This document shows, piece by piece, positions 56,932-64,000 of a stretch of DNA of 64,000 bases (positions are counted from its first letter, which is position 1; each line of letters starts with the position of its first letter). The notes below the pieces were generated by a model. That model saw nothing but the letters and a program-made list of their open reading frames with translations, was not told the origin of the DNA and ran no database searches. The DNA comes from Paenarthrobacter sp. A20 (GTDB lineage Bacteria; Actinomycetota; Actinomycetes; Actinomycetales; Micrococcaceae), in assembly GCF_024168825.1 (NCBI RefSeq), contig NZ_JALJWH010000001.1:4154001-4218000 (forward strand), read 5' to 3'. Made by a program: the position numbers and the translations under genes.

Positions 56932-57447
56932 ATGTCTGTTATCCGTTTTCTCGCCCGTCCCATGCTCGCGTCCAGCTTCGTCGTCGCAGGTCTGGACAAG
57001 CTCAGGAACGCGGACGACACCGCCAAGCAGCTCTCCCCCGTCCTACGACGCGCCTCCGAATCCCTCCCTTTCAAGGCCGATGAGAAGACCCTCGCGCGCC
57101 TCATCGGTGGAGCACAGCTGGGCGCCGGAGCATTGCTTGGACTGGGAAAGCTTTCCCGTTTCGCCGCCACTGTGCTGGCTGTGACGTCGGCTTTGAACTC
57201 CTACGTCGAATGGCGTTCGGCCGATATCAGCACCAAGGAGGGCCGGAGCGCCCGTAAGGCACAGCTGTTGAAGAACATTTCCCTGACGGGCGGAGTCCTT
57301 CTTGCCTCTGTTGATACCGACGGACGTCCGAGCATCGCCTGGCGCGCAGAGCACTTGGCTGCCGATGCCAAAAAGGTGACGGGCAAGCAGATCAAGCGGG
57401 CAGACAAAGCAGTACGCAAGGCCGTAGACAACGCAGTTGGAGCATAA
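56932..57447 (+). CDS. DoxX-family membrane protein
   Basis: The 171-residue protein has three to four hydrophobic helices in the first ~120 residues, starting VIRFLARPMLASSFVVAGLD (a DoxX-type start), with GGAQLGAGALLGLGKLSRFA in the middle. A basic, Lys/Ala-rich tail ends it (KKVTGKQIKRADKAVRKAV). The start has AGGAGG 6 bases upstream. Mycobacterial DoxX works with superoxide dismutase and a thiosulfate sulfurtransferase in oxidative stress. The position opposite sigR is suggestive, but no SigR site was seen in front of it. Confidence 0.85.
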   Translation: MSVIRFLARPMLASSFVVAGLDKLRNADDTAKQLSPVLRRASESLPFKADEKTLARLIGGAQLGAGALLGLGKLSRFAATVLAVTSALNSYVEWRSADISTKEGRSARKAQLLKNISLTGGVLLASVDTDGRPSIAWRAEHLAADAKKVTGKQIKRADKAVRKAVDNAVGA

Positions 57448-57453
57448 GGAAGC

Positions 57454-58821
57454 ATGACAGGTACCACCGCCGCAAACACAGGATCGACCGAAGCCGCCGC
57501 GCTGCCACTCTGGCCGGCCCCGTACGCCAAGGGGCCAGTGGACGCCACGGTGACGGTGCCTGGTTCAAAGTCGCTGACCAACCGGTTCCTGGTGTTGGCG
57601 GCTTTGGCGGATGGCCCCTCGAGGTTACGCGCTCCCCTGCATTCCCGTGACTCCGCACTCATGATCCAGGCCCTGCGGCACTTGGGCGCCACCGTCACGG
57701 AGGTCCCCGGTGACGGCGACTACGGTCCGGACCTTGAGATAACGCCCATGGATCCTGCAGCCTCGGGCTCGGAAACTGCCATCGACTGCGGCCTGGCTGG
57801 AACCGTCATGCGTTTCGTGCCTCCCCTCGCGGCATTGCGCAACGGGCCCACCGTCTTCGATGGAGATCCACATGCCCGCAACCGGCCCATGGGAACCATC
57901 ATCGAGGCGTTGATCGCCCTCGGCGTTCCCGTGGCAGCGGAAGGCGGCAGGACGCCGTCGGCCCTTCCGTTCACAGTGGAAGGCACCGGCGAGGTCCGCG
58001 GCGGCCACTTGGTGATCGACGCCAGCGCCTCGTCCCAGTTCGTCTCCGCCTTGCTGCTGGTGGGCGCACGGTTTACCGAGGGGCTTCACTTGGAGCACGT
58101 CGGAAAGCCGGTACCCAGCCTCGACCACATCACCATGACCGTGGAGGTCCTGCGAAGTGTCGGAGTCTCCGTGGACGACTCCGTGCCCAACCATTGGCGG
58201 GTCTCCCCCGGCTCCATCAAGGCCTTTGACCAACGGATCGAACAGGATCTTTCAAATGCGGGGCCGTTCCTGGCCGCAGCGTTGGCCACGCAGGGAACCG
58301 TCCGCATCCCCAACTGGCCGGCCAGCACCACCCAGGTCGGCGATATGTGGAGGACGATCCTCGCCACTATGGGGGCCGAGGTCACCTTGGCGGACGGGAC
58401 CCTTAGCGTGACCGGCGGGCCGGCGATCCTCGGAGCCGACTTCGACGAAACCAGCGAACTCGCTCCCACTGTTGCGGCCTTGTGCGCTCTTGCCGCAAGC
58501 CCCTCGCGGCTGACGGGCATTGCCCATCTCCGTGGTCACGAAACGGACCGGCTTGCTGCGCTTGTCGCTGAGATCAACGCCCTGGGTGGAGACTCCGAAG
58601 AAACCGCCGATGGCTTGATTATCCGCCCCGCGGCCTTGCACGGCGGTGTGGTGCACAGCTACGCCGACCACCGCATGGCCACTGCGGGTGCCATCCTCGG
58701 ACTCGCGATCGAAGGCGTCCACGTGGAAGATATCGCCACGACGTCAAAGACCATGCCGGAGTTCCCTGAAATCTGGGCAAGTATGCTCGAATCCGCCGGC
58801 ACGGACGAGGCCAGCAACTGA
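57454..58821 (+). CDS. aroA: 3-phosphoshikimate 1-carboxyvinyltransferase (EPSP synthase)
   Basis: The enzyme joins shikimate-3-phosphate and PEP in the pathway to aromatic amino acids. The 455-residue protein has VPGSKSLTNRFLVLAALADG, CGLAGTVMRFVPP, DGDPHARNRPMGTII and the C-terminal LRGHETDRLAALVAEI. The LAGTVMRF loop, with Gly-Thr in place of the usual Gly-Asn-Ala-Gly-Thr form, is the actinobacterial variant. It begins 6 bases after doxX and is followed by rsgA after 2 bases. Confidence 0.96.
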   Translation: MTGTTAANTGSTEAAALPLWPAPYAKGPVDATVTVPGSKSLTNRFLVLAALADGPSRLRAPLHSRDSALMIQALRHLGATVTEVPGDGDYGPDLEITPMDPAASGSETAIDCGLAGTVMRFVPPLAALRNGPTVFDGDPHARNRPMGTIIEALIALGVPVAAEGGRTPSALPFTVEGTGEVRGGHLVIDASASSQFVSALLLVGARFTEGLHLEHVGKPVPSLDHITMTVEVLRSVGVSVDDSVPNHWRVSPGSIKAFDQRIEQDLSNAGPFLAAALATQGTVRIPNWPASTTQVGDMWRTILATMGAEVTLADGTLSVTGGPAILGADFDETSELAPTVAALCALAASPSRLTGIAHLRGHETDRLAALVAEINALGGDSEETADGLIIRPAALHGGVVHSYADHRMATAGAILGLAIEGVHVEDIATTSKTMPEFPEIWASMLESAGTDEASN

Positions 58822-58823
58822 CC

Positions 58824-59939
58824 ATGGGCCGCGATGCACGCTCCTGGGACGAATCCGACGTCCGGATCCGCCCCAACAAAAAAGGATCAAGGCCCCGGAC
58901 CAAGGACCGGCCAAGCCATGATGACGCCGTTATTGGCCGGATCATCACCGTGGACCGCGGGCGCTACAGGGCCATTGTGGACGAAGATTCCGCGGATGAA
59001 CGCGTCATTATCGCCGCCCGCGCCCGTGAACTGCGGCGGAACCCCGTGGTCCCCGGCGATTTCGTCGCCTTGGTAGGTGATGTCTCCGGCGCCCCGGACA
59101 CGCTTGCAAGGCTGGTCCGTGTTGAAGAACGCCGCACCCTGCTGCGTCGCAGCGCCGACGACACTGACCCCATCGAACGGGTGGTTGTGGCCAACGCCGA
59201 TCAGCTGGTGGTGGTTGTTGCTGCCGCCAACCCCGAACCGCGCACCGGGTTCATCGACCGCGCCTTGGTGGCAGCGTACGACGCCGGCATAGAGCCGCTG
59301 CTGCTCATCACCAAAGCGGACGTCAAGGATCCGGCGGAATTGCTCGCCAACTACCTCAGCCTGGACTTCCCCGTGATCATCAGCCGCACAGCGGACACTG
59401 AAGCCAGCGGTATTGACGCGCGTTCGGATGACGGATTATCAGCACGTTTGGACAGGGACGCCGTGGCCCAGCTGCGCTCCCACCTCGGCGGCAAGGTGAC
59501 CGTCATGCTCGGCCACTCAGGCGTCGGCAAATCCACCATGGTCAATGCTTTGACGGGGGCGGAACGAGCCACGGGCGGCGTCAATGCCGTGACGGGCCGT
59601 GGACGGCATACCTCGTCGTCTGCCTTGGCCCTGAAACTTGCCGATGCCCCGTCCGGCAGCTGGATCATCGACACCCCCGGCATCCGCTCCTTTGGTCTTG
59701 CGCACGTGGATCCGGACCGGATCCTGCATTCGTTCCCTGACCTTGAGCCCGGCACGGAAGCCTGCGAGCGTGGCTGCAAGCATGACGCCACAGCCATCAA
59801 TTGCGGCCTGGATCCCTGGGTGAACGAAGGCCATGCAGGGCCCTCCGGTGTGGCCCGGCTGGCTTCCTTGCGCCGCCTGCTGGGTGCGGACCCCCGGCTT
59901 GAAGCCAAAGAGGCCAAGGAACTGGGCACCGTCAACTGA
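58824..59939 (+). CDS. rsgA: Ribosome small-subunit-dependent GTPase RsgA
   Basis: RsgA is a circularly permuted GTPase that checks late 30S maturation. The 371-residue protein has an N-terminal OB fold (GRIITVDRGRYRAIVDED), then the G4 motif TKAD ahead of G1 GHSGVGKSTM and G3 DTPGIRSFG. A C-terminal zinc finger completes it (CERGCKHDATAINC). The order G4-G1-G3 is the hallmark of the family. Confidence 0.96.
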   Translation: MGRDARSWDESDVRIRPNKKGSRPRTKDRPSHDDAVIGRIITVDRGRYRAIVDEDSADERVIIAARARELRRNPVVPGDFVALVGDVSGAPDTLARLVRVEERRTLLRRSADDTDPIERVVVANADQLVVVVAAANPEPRTGFIDRALVAAYDAGIEPLLLITKADVKDPAELLANYLSLDFPVIISRTADTEASGIDARSDDGLSARLDRDAVAQLRSHLGGKVTVMLGHSGVGKSTMVNALTGAERATGGVNAVTGRGRHTSSSALALKLADAPSGSWIIDTPGIRSFGLAHVDPDRILHSFPDLEPGTEACERGCKHDATAINCGLDPWVNEGHAGPSGVARLASLRRLLGADPRLEAKEAKELGTVN

Positions 59940-59993
59940 TCCTTACGGCGCCACGTCCCCACCGCAGCTGATGATTCAGGATAGTTTGGTGGC

Positions 59994-60806
59994 ATGACCC
60001 ATCCCGTTTCCACCTACAACGATGACCTGCGCCTTGCCCACGTCCTCGCTGATTCAGTCGACGCCCAGACCATGGACCGCTTCAAGGCACTGGACCTGCA
60101 GATCGAAACCAAGCCAGACCTCACACCAGTCACCGATGCCGACAAGGCCGCTGAGGAAGCAATCAGGGGTCAGCTGTCCCGCTCCCGGCCGAGGGACGCC
60201 GTCCTGGGCGAGGAGTTTGGCAGCAGCGGCCATGGCTCACGGCGTTGGATCATAGATCCCATTGACGGGACCAAGAACTTCGTCCGCGGCGTGCCGGTCT
60301 GGGCAACGTTGATCGCCCTCGTTGACGAGGGAGAACCTGTTGTCGGCGTCGTCAGCGCACCGGCATTGGGCAAGCGCTGGTGGGCGGCCAAGGACATGGG
60401 CGCCTACATGGGCCGCTCCCTCGCGTCCGCTACGCGCCTGAAGGTCTCGAACGTTTCCCGGTTGGCCGACGCTTCGATGTCGTATTCAAGCCTGTCCGGG
60501 TGGAAGCAGCGAGGAAACCTCGACGAGTTCATGGGGCTCACCGAAGACATCTGGCGAACCCGAGCCTACGGTGACTTCTGGTCCTACTGTCTGGTGGCCG
60601 AAGGCGCCGTGGACATCGCCTGCGAGCCGGAGTTGAACCTCTACGACATGGCAGCACTCGTCCCGATCGTTACCGAGGCCGGTGGCCGTTTTACTTCCTT
60701 GGAAGGCGAAGACGGCCCCTTCGGCGGCAACGCCCTGGCCACCAACTCGATCCTGCACTCCGAGGTCCTCAAACGGCTCAACCCGGGGCTGGACGACCTC
60801 CTCTAA
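59994..60806 (+). CDS. hisN: Histidinol-phosphatase (inositol monophosphatase family)
   Basis: The 270-residue protein has the metal motif [14 protein letters not shown] and the acidic GEEFGSSG. The C-terminal [16 protein letters not shown], where Asp is the third metal ligand, is also present. It is the actinobacterial HisN that removes phosphate from histidinol phosphate. The order sigR-aroA-rsgA-hisN is conserved in actinobacteria, supporting this call over a generic inositol phosphatase. Confidence 0.93.
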   Translation: MTHPVSTYNDDLRLAHVLADSVDAQTMDRFKALDLQIETKPDLTPVTDADKAAEEAIRGQLSRSRPRDAVLGEEFGSSGHGSRRWIIDPIDGTKNFVRGVPVWATLIALVDEGEPVVGVVSAPALGKRWWAAKDMGAYMGRSLASATRLKVSNVSRLADASMSYSSLSGWKQRGNLDEFMGLTEDIWRTRAYGDFWSYCLVAEGAVDIACEPELNLYDMAALVPIVTEAGGRFTSLEGEDGPFGGNALATNSILHSEVLKRLNPGLDDLL

Positions 60807-60853
60807 GGCACAGTTGCGGACGGTCGCGGCCGCGCGCGTTTTCCGAATTTTCG

Positions 60854-60893
60854 ACGGCGGATTCCCCCCTTTGGGGGTGTCCGCCGTTTTTTC
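60854..60893 (+). terminator. Intrinsic terminator after hisN
   Basis: ACGGCGGA (60854-60861) pairs with TCCGCCGT (60880-60887), with an inner CCCCC/GGGGG extension, followed by TTTTTTC. It ends the hisN transcript before the riboswitch region. Confidence 0.92.
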
Positions 60894-60991
60894 TTCGCCG
60901 GATCACCTCATTCGGCCACCGACGTAACAAAGCGCTTAACAATGCGAATCAGCTTTGGAGCGGTCCCGGGCAGTGCCCTAACCTTGTTACA

Positions 60992-61102
60992 GGTCACGAG
61001 TGCCAGCGCTAAACCCCGGTTTGCTGGCCGGCAACCCTCCATTCGCGGTGGGGTGCCCCGGGTGACGACCCGGCCGGTCCGGAACGGATGCGGCAAGCGC
61101 GG
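60992..61102 (+). ncRNA. SAM-IV riboswitch upstream of a cysteine-desulfurase-like gene
   Basis: The sequence carries the SAM-IV landmarks in order: GGTCACGAGTGCCAGCG, CCCCGG, TTGCTGGCCGGCAACCCTCC, GCGGTGGGGTGCCCCGGGTG, ACGACC closing the P1 stem, and the downstream CGGCAAGCGCGG element. SAM-IV is an actinobacterial S-adenosylmethionine aptamer that normally lowers expression of methionine or sulfur genes. A short stem, GGATCCCCC-TAT-GGGGGTCC (61101-61120), lies between the aptamer and the ATG at 61138. It could be the expression platform that hides the ribosome binding site; this part is inference. Confidence 0.92.
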
Positions 61103-61137
61103 ATCCCCCTATGGGGGTCCCTCTTGAGTGAGGTCCC

Positions 61138-62547
61138 ATGAGCACTGTCACGTTCGACTCAAACATCATTCCTTCTCTTGCCGAAGAAACCCCGGCGCAG
61201 GCTGCCGCCGCTTCAAGGCCGCTCTCCGCAGTCACGGGTGCAGAGTTACAGGCTCCGCTGATCCAGGGCGGGCATGTTCGGTACGCCAACCTCGATTACG
61301 GAGCATCGGCGCCTGCCCTGACCATCGTTTCTGCATACCTCAACGAAGTCCTGCCGTACTATGCGAGCGTTCACCGCGGTGCGGGTTATGCGTCCCAGAT
61401 CAGCACGTCAGTCTACGAAAATTCGCGGAACATCGTCCGTGAATTCGTCGGAGGACGCCCCGACGACTCCGTGATCTTCACCCGTAATACCACCGACTCC
61501 TTGAATCTTCTCGCGGGATGCCTCCCGCAGGTTGACAGCCTACCGACGGGCGAAGTCCTGTATCTGGACATCGAACACCACGCCAACCTCCTTCCATGGC
61601 AGGGTGTCCCGCACCGCAGCGTCGTCGCAGCGTCTACCTTGACAGCAACACTGGACAGGCTCCGCACGGAGTTGGCCCAGGGCGGAGTAAGCCTGCTTGC
61701 CGTGACAGGTGCCTCGAACGTCACCGGCGAAATCCTTCCCATCGCGCAACTAGCTTCCCTGGCCCACGAATACGGCGCCCGTATCGTGGTGGACGCGGCC
61801 CAGCTCGCACCGCACCGCCGGATCAACATCACCGAGGCGGACGTCGACTACATCGTCTTCTCCGGACACAAGCTGTACGCACCGTTCGGCGCTGGTGTCG
61901 TGGTTGGTCGCCCGGATTGGCTCGACGCCGGAACGCCGCACCTGGCCGGCGGCGGGGCCGTCCGTGAAGCCCGCCTGGACTCCGTCAGCTGGGCAACCGG
62001 TCCCGCCCGCCACGAGGGTGGCTCGCCCAACGTCCTGGGTGCGGCAACCCTCGCCCGCGCCACCCAGGTCCTCGCCGGACTGGACCAAGAGGCGTGGCAC
62101 GCCCATGAAGCAGCCATCCGCTCCTACCTGGTGGACGGCCTGGAGGCCATCGATGGCGTGACGGTCCACCGGATCTTCAGCGACTCCGAAGACACCATTG
62201 GCGTCGTCAATTTCTCCGTGGAAGGATTCGACGCCGGGTTGGTCGCCGCGTATCTGGCGGCGGAGCACGGCGTTGGTCTCCGGGACGGACGCTTCTGCGC
62301 CCACCCCCTGCTCAAGCGGCTCGGCCTGCCCTCAGGCTCCTTGCGTGCCAGCTTTGGCGTCGGCTCCCGGTTGGAGGACGCCACGAGGCTGCTGGCAGGC
62401 ATCGATGAACTCAAGCGCAACGGGCTGGGTTGGGACTACGTGGTGGACGAGGGCCGCTGGGTACCTGCCAATGACCACCGAACCTACCCGGAATGGGCTC
62501 CCAACACACCCGGCACTGCCGGCGCTGCTCCCTGCACCGTGGACTAG
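61138..62547 (+). CDS. Cysteine desulfurase-like class V aminotransferase-fold enzyme under SAM riboswitch control
   Basis: The 469-residue PLP enzyme is of the NifS/SufS fold. The PLP lysine is residue 245 in FSGHKLYAPFGAG, with the PLP aspartate in VVDAAQLAPHR. The sulfur-accepting Cys is present at residue 387 in RDGRFCAHP, the position of SufS Cys364. The N-terminus has an extra ~45 residues, and the C-terminus a 45-residue tail after the usual end. No suf or isc genes are near. Control by a SAM-IV riboswitch suggests a role in sulfur or methionine metabolism rather than housekeeping Fe-S synthesis. Confidence 0.9.
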   Translation: MSTVTFDSNIIPSLAEETPAQAAAASRPLSAVTGAELQAPLIQGGHVRYANLDYGASAPALTIVSAYLNEVLPYYASVHRGAGYASQISTSVYENSRNIVREFVGGRPDDSVIFTRNTTDSLNLLAGCLPQVDSLPTGEVLYLDIEHHANLLPWQGVPHRSVVAASTLTATLDRLRTELAQGGVSLLAVTGASNVTGEILPIAQLASLAHEYGARIVVDAAQLAPHRRINITEADVDYIVFSGHKLYAPFGAGVVVGRPDWLDAGTPHLAGGGAVREARLDSVSWATGPARHEGGSPNVLGAATLARATQVLAGLDQEAWHAHEAAIRSYLVDGLEAIDGVTVHRIFSDSEDTIGVVNFSVEGFDAGLVAAYLAAEHGVGLRDGRFCAHPLLKRLGLPSGSLRASFGVGSRLEDATRLLAGIDELKRNGLGWDYVVDEGRWVPANDHRTYPEWAPNTPGTAGAAPCTVD

Positions 62548-62655
62548 AACCCCACCGTGGACCAGGGACGCGGCTAACCCCGAGATCCAAGCTCTCCCGC
62601 TGCTGCGGTAAATTCGTAGGGTATATTTTTGGCGACCCTGTGAAGGAGTCCTTGC

Positions 62656-63486
62656 GTGGCATTGCGTTCTCCGGCTCCATCAAACGGACAGCCCGGCATT
62701 CCCGGACCGGCTGGACCGCGTGGTCCGAAACTCCATGCCACACGTCGGCAAGAACTCGGCCAGAGCTTTCAAGACGGCGGTGAGCACTATGATCGCGTGC
62801 GGCCCGGTTACCCAGCAGATTCCCTGACGTGGCTCCTTCCCGATAGAGCAGAGACAGCTGCGGACATTGGAGCAGGTACCGGAAAGTTCACTGCCCTCCT
62901 CCTCGAACGCGGACTTGAGGTGGCCGCCGTCGATCCTTCCACTGACATGTTGGAACAACTGCGGAAGAACTATCCTCAGGTCAGCGCAGTGGAGGGTACG
63001 GCCGAGGCAACTGGGCTGGCGGACTCAGCATTCGACGTCGTCAGCGTTGCCCAGGCCTGGCACTGGTGCGACCCCCTCCCCGCCAGCACCGAAATCTCCC
63101 GGATCCTGCGCCCACAGGGAATCCTGGGACTGATCTGGAACCAGTTGGATACGTCGGTTCCGTGGGTCCACAGGCTTTCGCGCATCATGCACGCCGGAGA
63201 TGTCCACAAACCTGGCTTCCGGCCTGCCATCGGTCCGGAGTTCGCCGGGTTGCAGAGCCACCTCACGGCGTGGGCGGACCCCACCACGCCCGAGGAGATC
63301 ATGGAACTGACGAAGTCGCGCAGCTACTACCTCCGGGCCAACGAAGCAACGCGGGCGAAAGTCATGGGAAACCTCGAGTGGTATCTGTACGACCACCTTG
63401 CGCACGCGCCAGGGGGGACCGTCCAGTTGCCCTACGTGACGCAAACCTGGCGGGCGGTCAAGGTTCACCCCGCCCCGCCACGGTAG
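62656..63486 (+). CDS. Class I SAM-dependent methyltransferase
   Basis: The 276-residue protein has the SAM loop AADIGAGTGKFTALLLERG (motif I) and VDPSTDMLEQL after it. VSVAQAWHWCDP stands where motif IV is expected. This pattern is that of the UbiE/Tam-like group (methyltransferase type 11). The start is a GTG with GAAGGAG upstream. It follows the desulfurase-like gene by 108 bases and may be transcribed with it. The substrate is not evident. Confidence 0.9.
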   Translation: MALRSPAPSNGQPGIPGPAGPRGPKLHATRRQELGQSFQDGGEHYDRVRPGYPADSLTWLLPDRAETAADIGAGTGKFTALLLERGLEVAAVDPSTDMLEQLRKNYPQVSAVEGTAEATGLADSAFDVVSVAQAWHWCDPLPASTEISRILRPQGILGLIWNQLDTSVPWVHRLSRIMHAGDVHKPGFRPAIGPEFAGLQSHLTAWADPTTPEEIMELTKSRSYYLRANEATRAKVMGNLEWYLYDHLAHAPGGTVQLPYVTQTWRAVKVHPAPPR

Positions 63487-63495
63487 GCTTGGGTT

Positions 63496-64000
63496 GTGAA
63501 GACCAGTACGCCCTCCTCCTCGATCGAGGACTACGTCAAGGTCATCTACTCCTACACGGAGTGGCAAGACAAGCCGATTACGTCCTCCCAGCTTGCCCAG
63601 CGCCTGGGTGTGGCCAACTCGTCAGTGTCTGAGATGGTCCGCAAGCTCAAGGACCAAGGCTTGGTGGACCACCAGCCCTACAGCGCCATCAGGTTGACTC
63701 CCGAAGGCATGCGCCTTGCCCTCTCCATGGTCCGACGACACCGCCTTATTGAGACGTACTTGGTGGAAGAACTCGGGTACAGCTGGGACGAGGTCCACGA
63801 TGAAGCCGAGATGCTGGAGCACGCGGTGTCAGACACCTTCATCGAGCGGATGTCTGCCAAACTTGGCCATCCCACCAGGGACCCGCACGGGGACCCCATT
63901 CCTTCGGCAGATGGCTCCGTTGAATTGCCGCACGCCTACCGCATGATCGAACTGGACCAGGGCCACTCCGGCCGTATCACCCGGATCAGCGATGAAAACC
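63496..64000 (+). CDS. mntR: Manganese-type DtxR/MntR family regulator (partial)
   Basis: The first 168 residues are present; the gene runs off the window. The winged helix is in ITSSQLAQRLGVANSSVSEM. In the metal site Asp 12, His 82, Glu 105, Glu 108 and His 109 correspond to MntR D8, H77, E99, E102 and H103, whereas iron-type DtxR has Met and Cys at the first and third of these. Lys 15 stands where B. subtilis MntR has Glu 11. The length beyond residue 140 shows the extended C-terminal domain of the larger DtxR-like form. The start is a GTG at 63496. Confidence 0.88.
   Translation, partial: MKTSTPSSSIEDYVKVIYSYTEWQDKPITSSQLAQRLGVANSSVSEMVRKLKDQGLVDHQPYSAIRLTPEGMRLALSMVRRHRLIETYLVEELGYSWDEVHDEAEMLEHAVSDTFIERMSAKLGHPTRDPHGDPIPSADGSVELPHAYRMIELDQGHSGRITRISDEN

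Overview
The window is high-GC actinobacterial chromosome and reads like Arthrobacter or Paenarthrobacter (Micrococcaceae). The evidence is the gene order argS-lysA-hom-thrC-thrB-rho-prfA-prmC-sua5-wecA-atp operon-DUF2550, which is the classic actinobacterial order (Mycobacterium tuberculosis Rv1292 to Rv1312), together with a mycothiol-type SigR/RsrA pair, a fused Kgd, an actinobacterial SAM-IV riboswitch and a 24-residue bL37 gene. No phage, transposase, CRISPR array or rRNA was seen. The only mobile-looking element is a palindromic structure between rho and prfA.

Bases 1-26050 are almost all on the minus strand and hold housekeeping genes. Reading in the direction of transcription these are argS, lysA, the threonine genes hom-thrC-thrB, rho, prfA, prmC, sua5, two polysaccharide glycosyltransferases, wecA, two AtpI-like membrane proteins and the eight F1Fo ATP synthase genes (BEFHAGDC). 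They are followed by DUF2550, a membrane-anchored esterase and the start of an MprF-like lipid aminoacylation protein. A perfect 17-bp hairpin separates atpA from atpG, and a 116-bp nested palindrome lies where rpmE is found in related genomes.

Bases 26265-37250 are mostly plus strand. They hold a three-gene flavin electron-transfer module (FMN-binding lipoprotein, ApbE, RnfD-like membrane domain fused to a flavin reductase), tRNA-Arg(CCG), a protealysin-like metalloprotease followed by its probable inhibitor emfourin, a GlxA-type regulator (minus strand), a WYL regulator and the helicase HrpA.

Bases 37300-47600 hold a translationally coupled sulfurtransferase-alcohol dehydrogenase-HIT operon divergent from a Cds1-like cysteine desulfhydrase, a metallo-hydrolase, the zinc system (zur, znuB, znuC, znuA with a 25-bp palindromic operator and an internal terminator) and two CNNM/CBS membrane proteins.

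Bases 48061-64000 hold kgd, a GDSL hydrolase and a beta-lactamase-family serine hydrolase. Next come a DUF4097-PadR operon behind two copies of a CGATATATCG palindrome, bL37, and sigR-rsrA with a textbook SigR promoter. The segment ends with doxX, aroA, rsgA, hisN, a SAM-IV riboswitch in front of a cysteine-desulfurase-like enzyme, a methyltransferase and a truncated MntR-type regulator.
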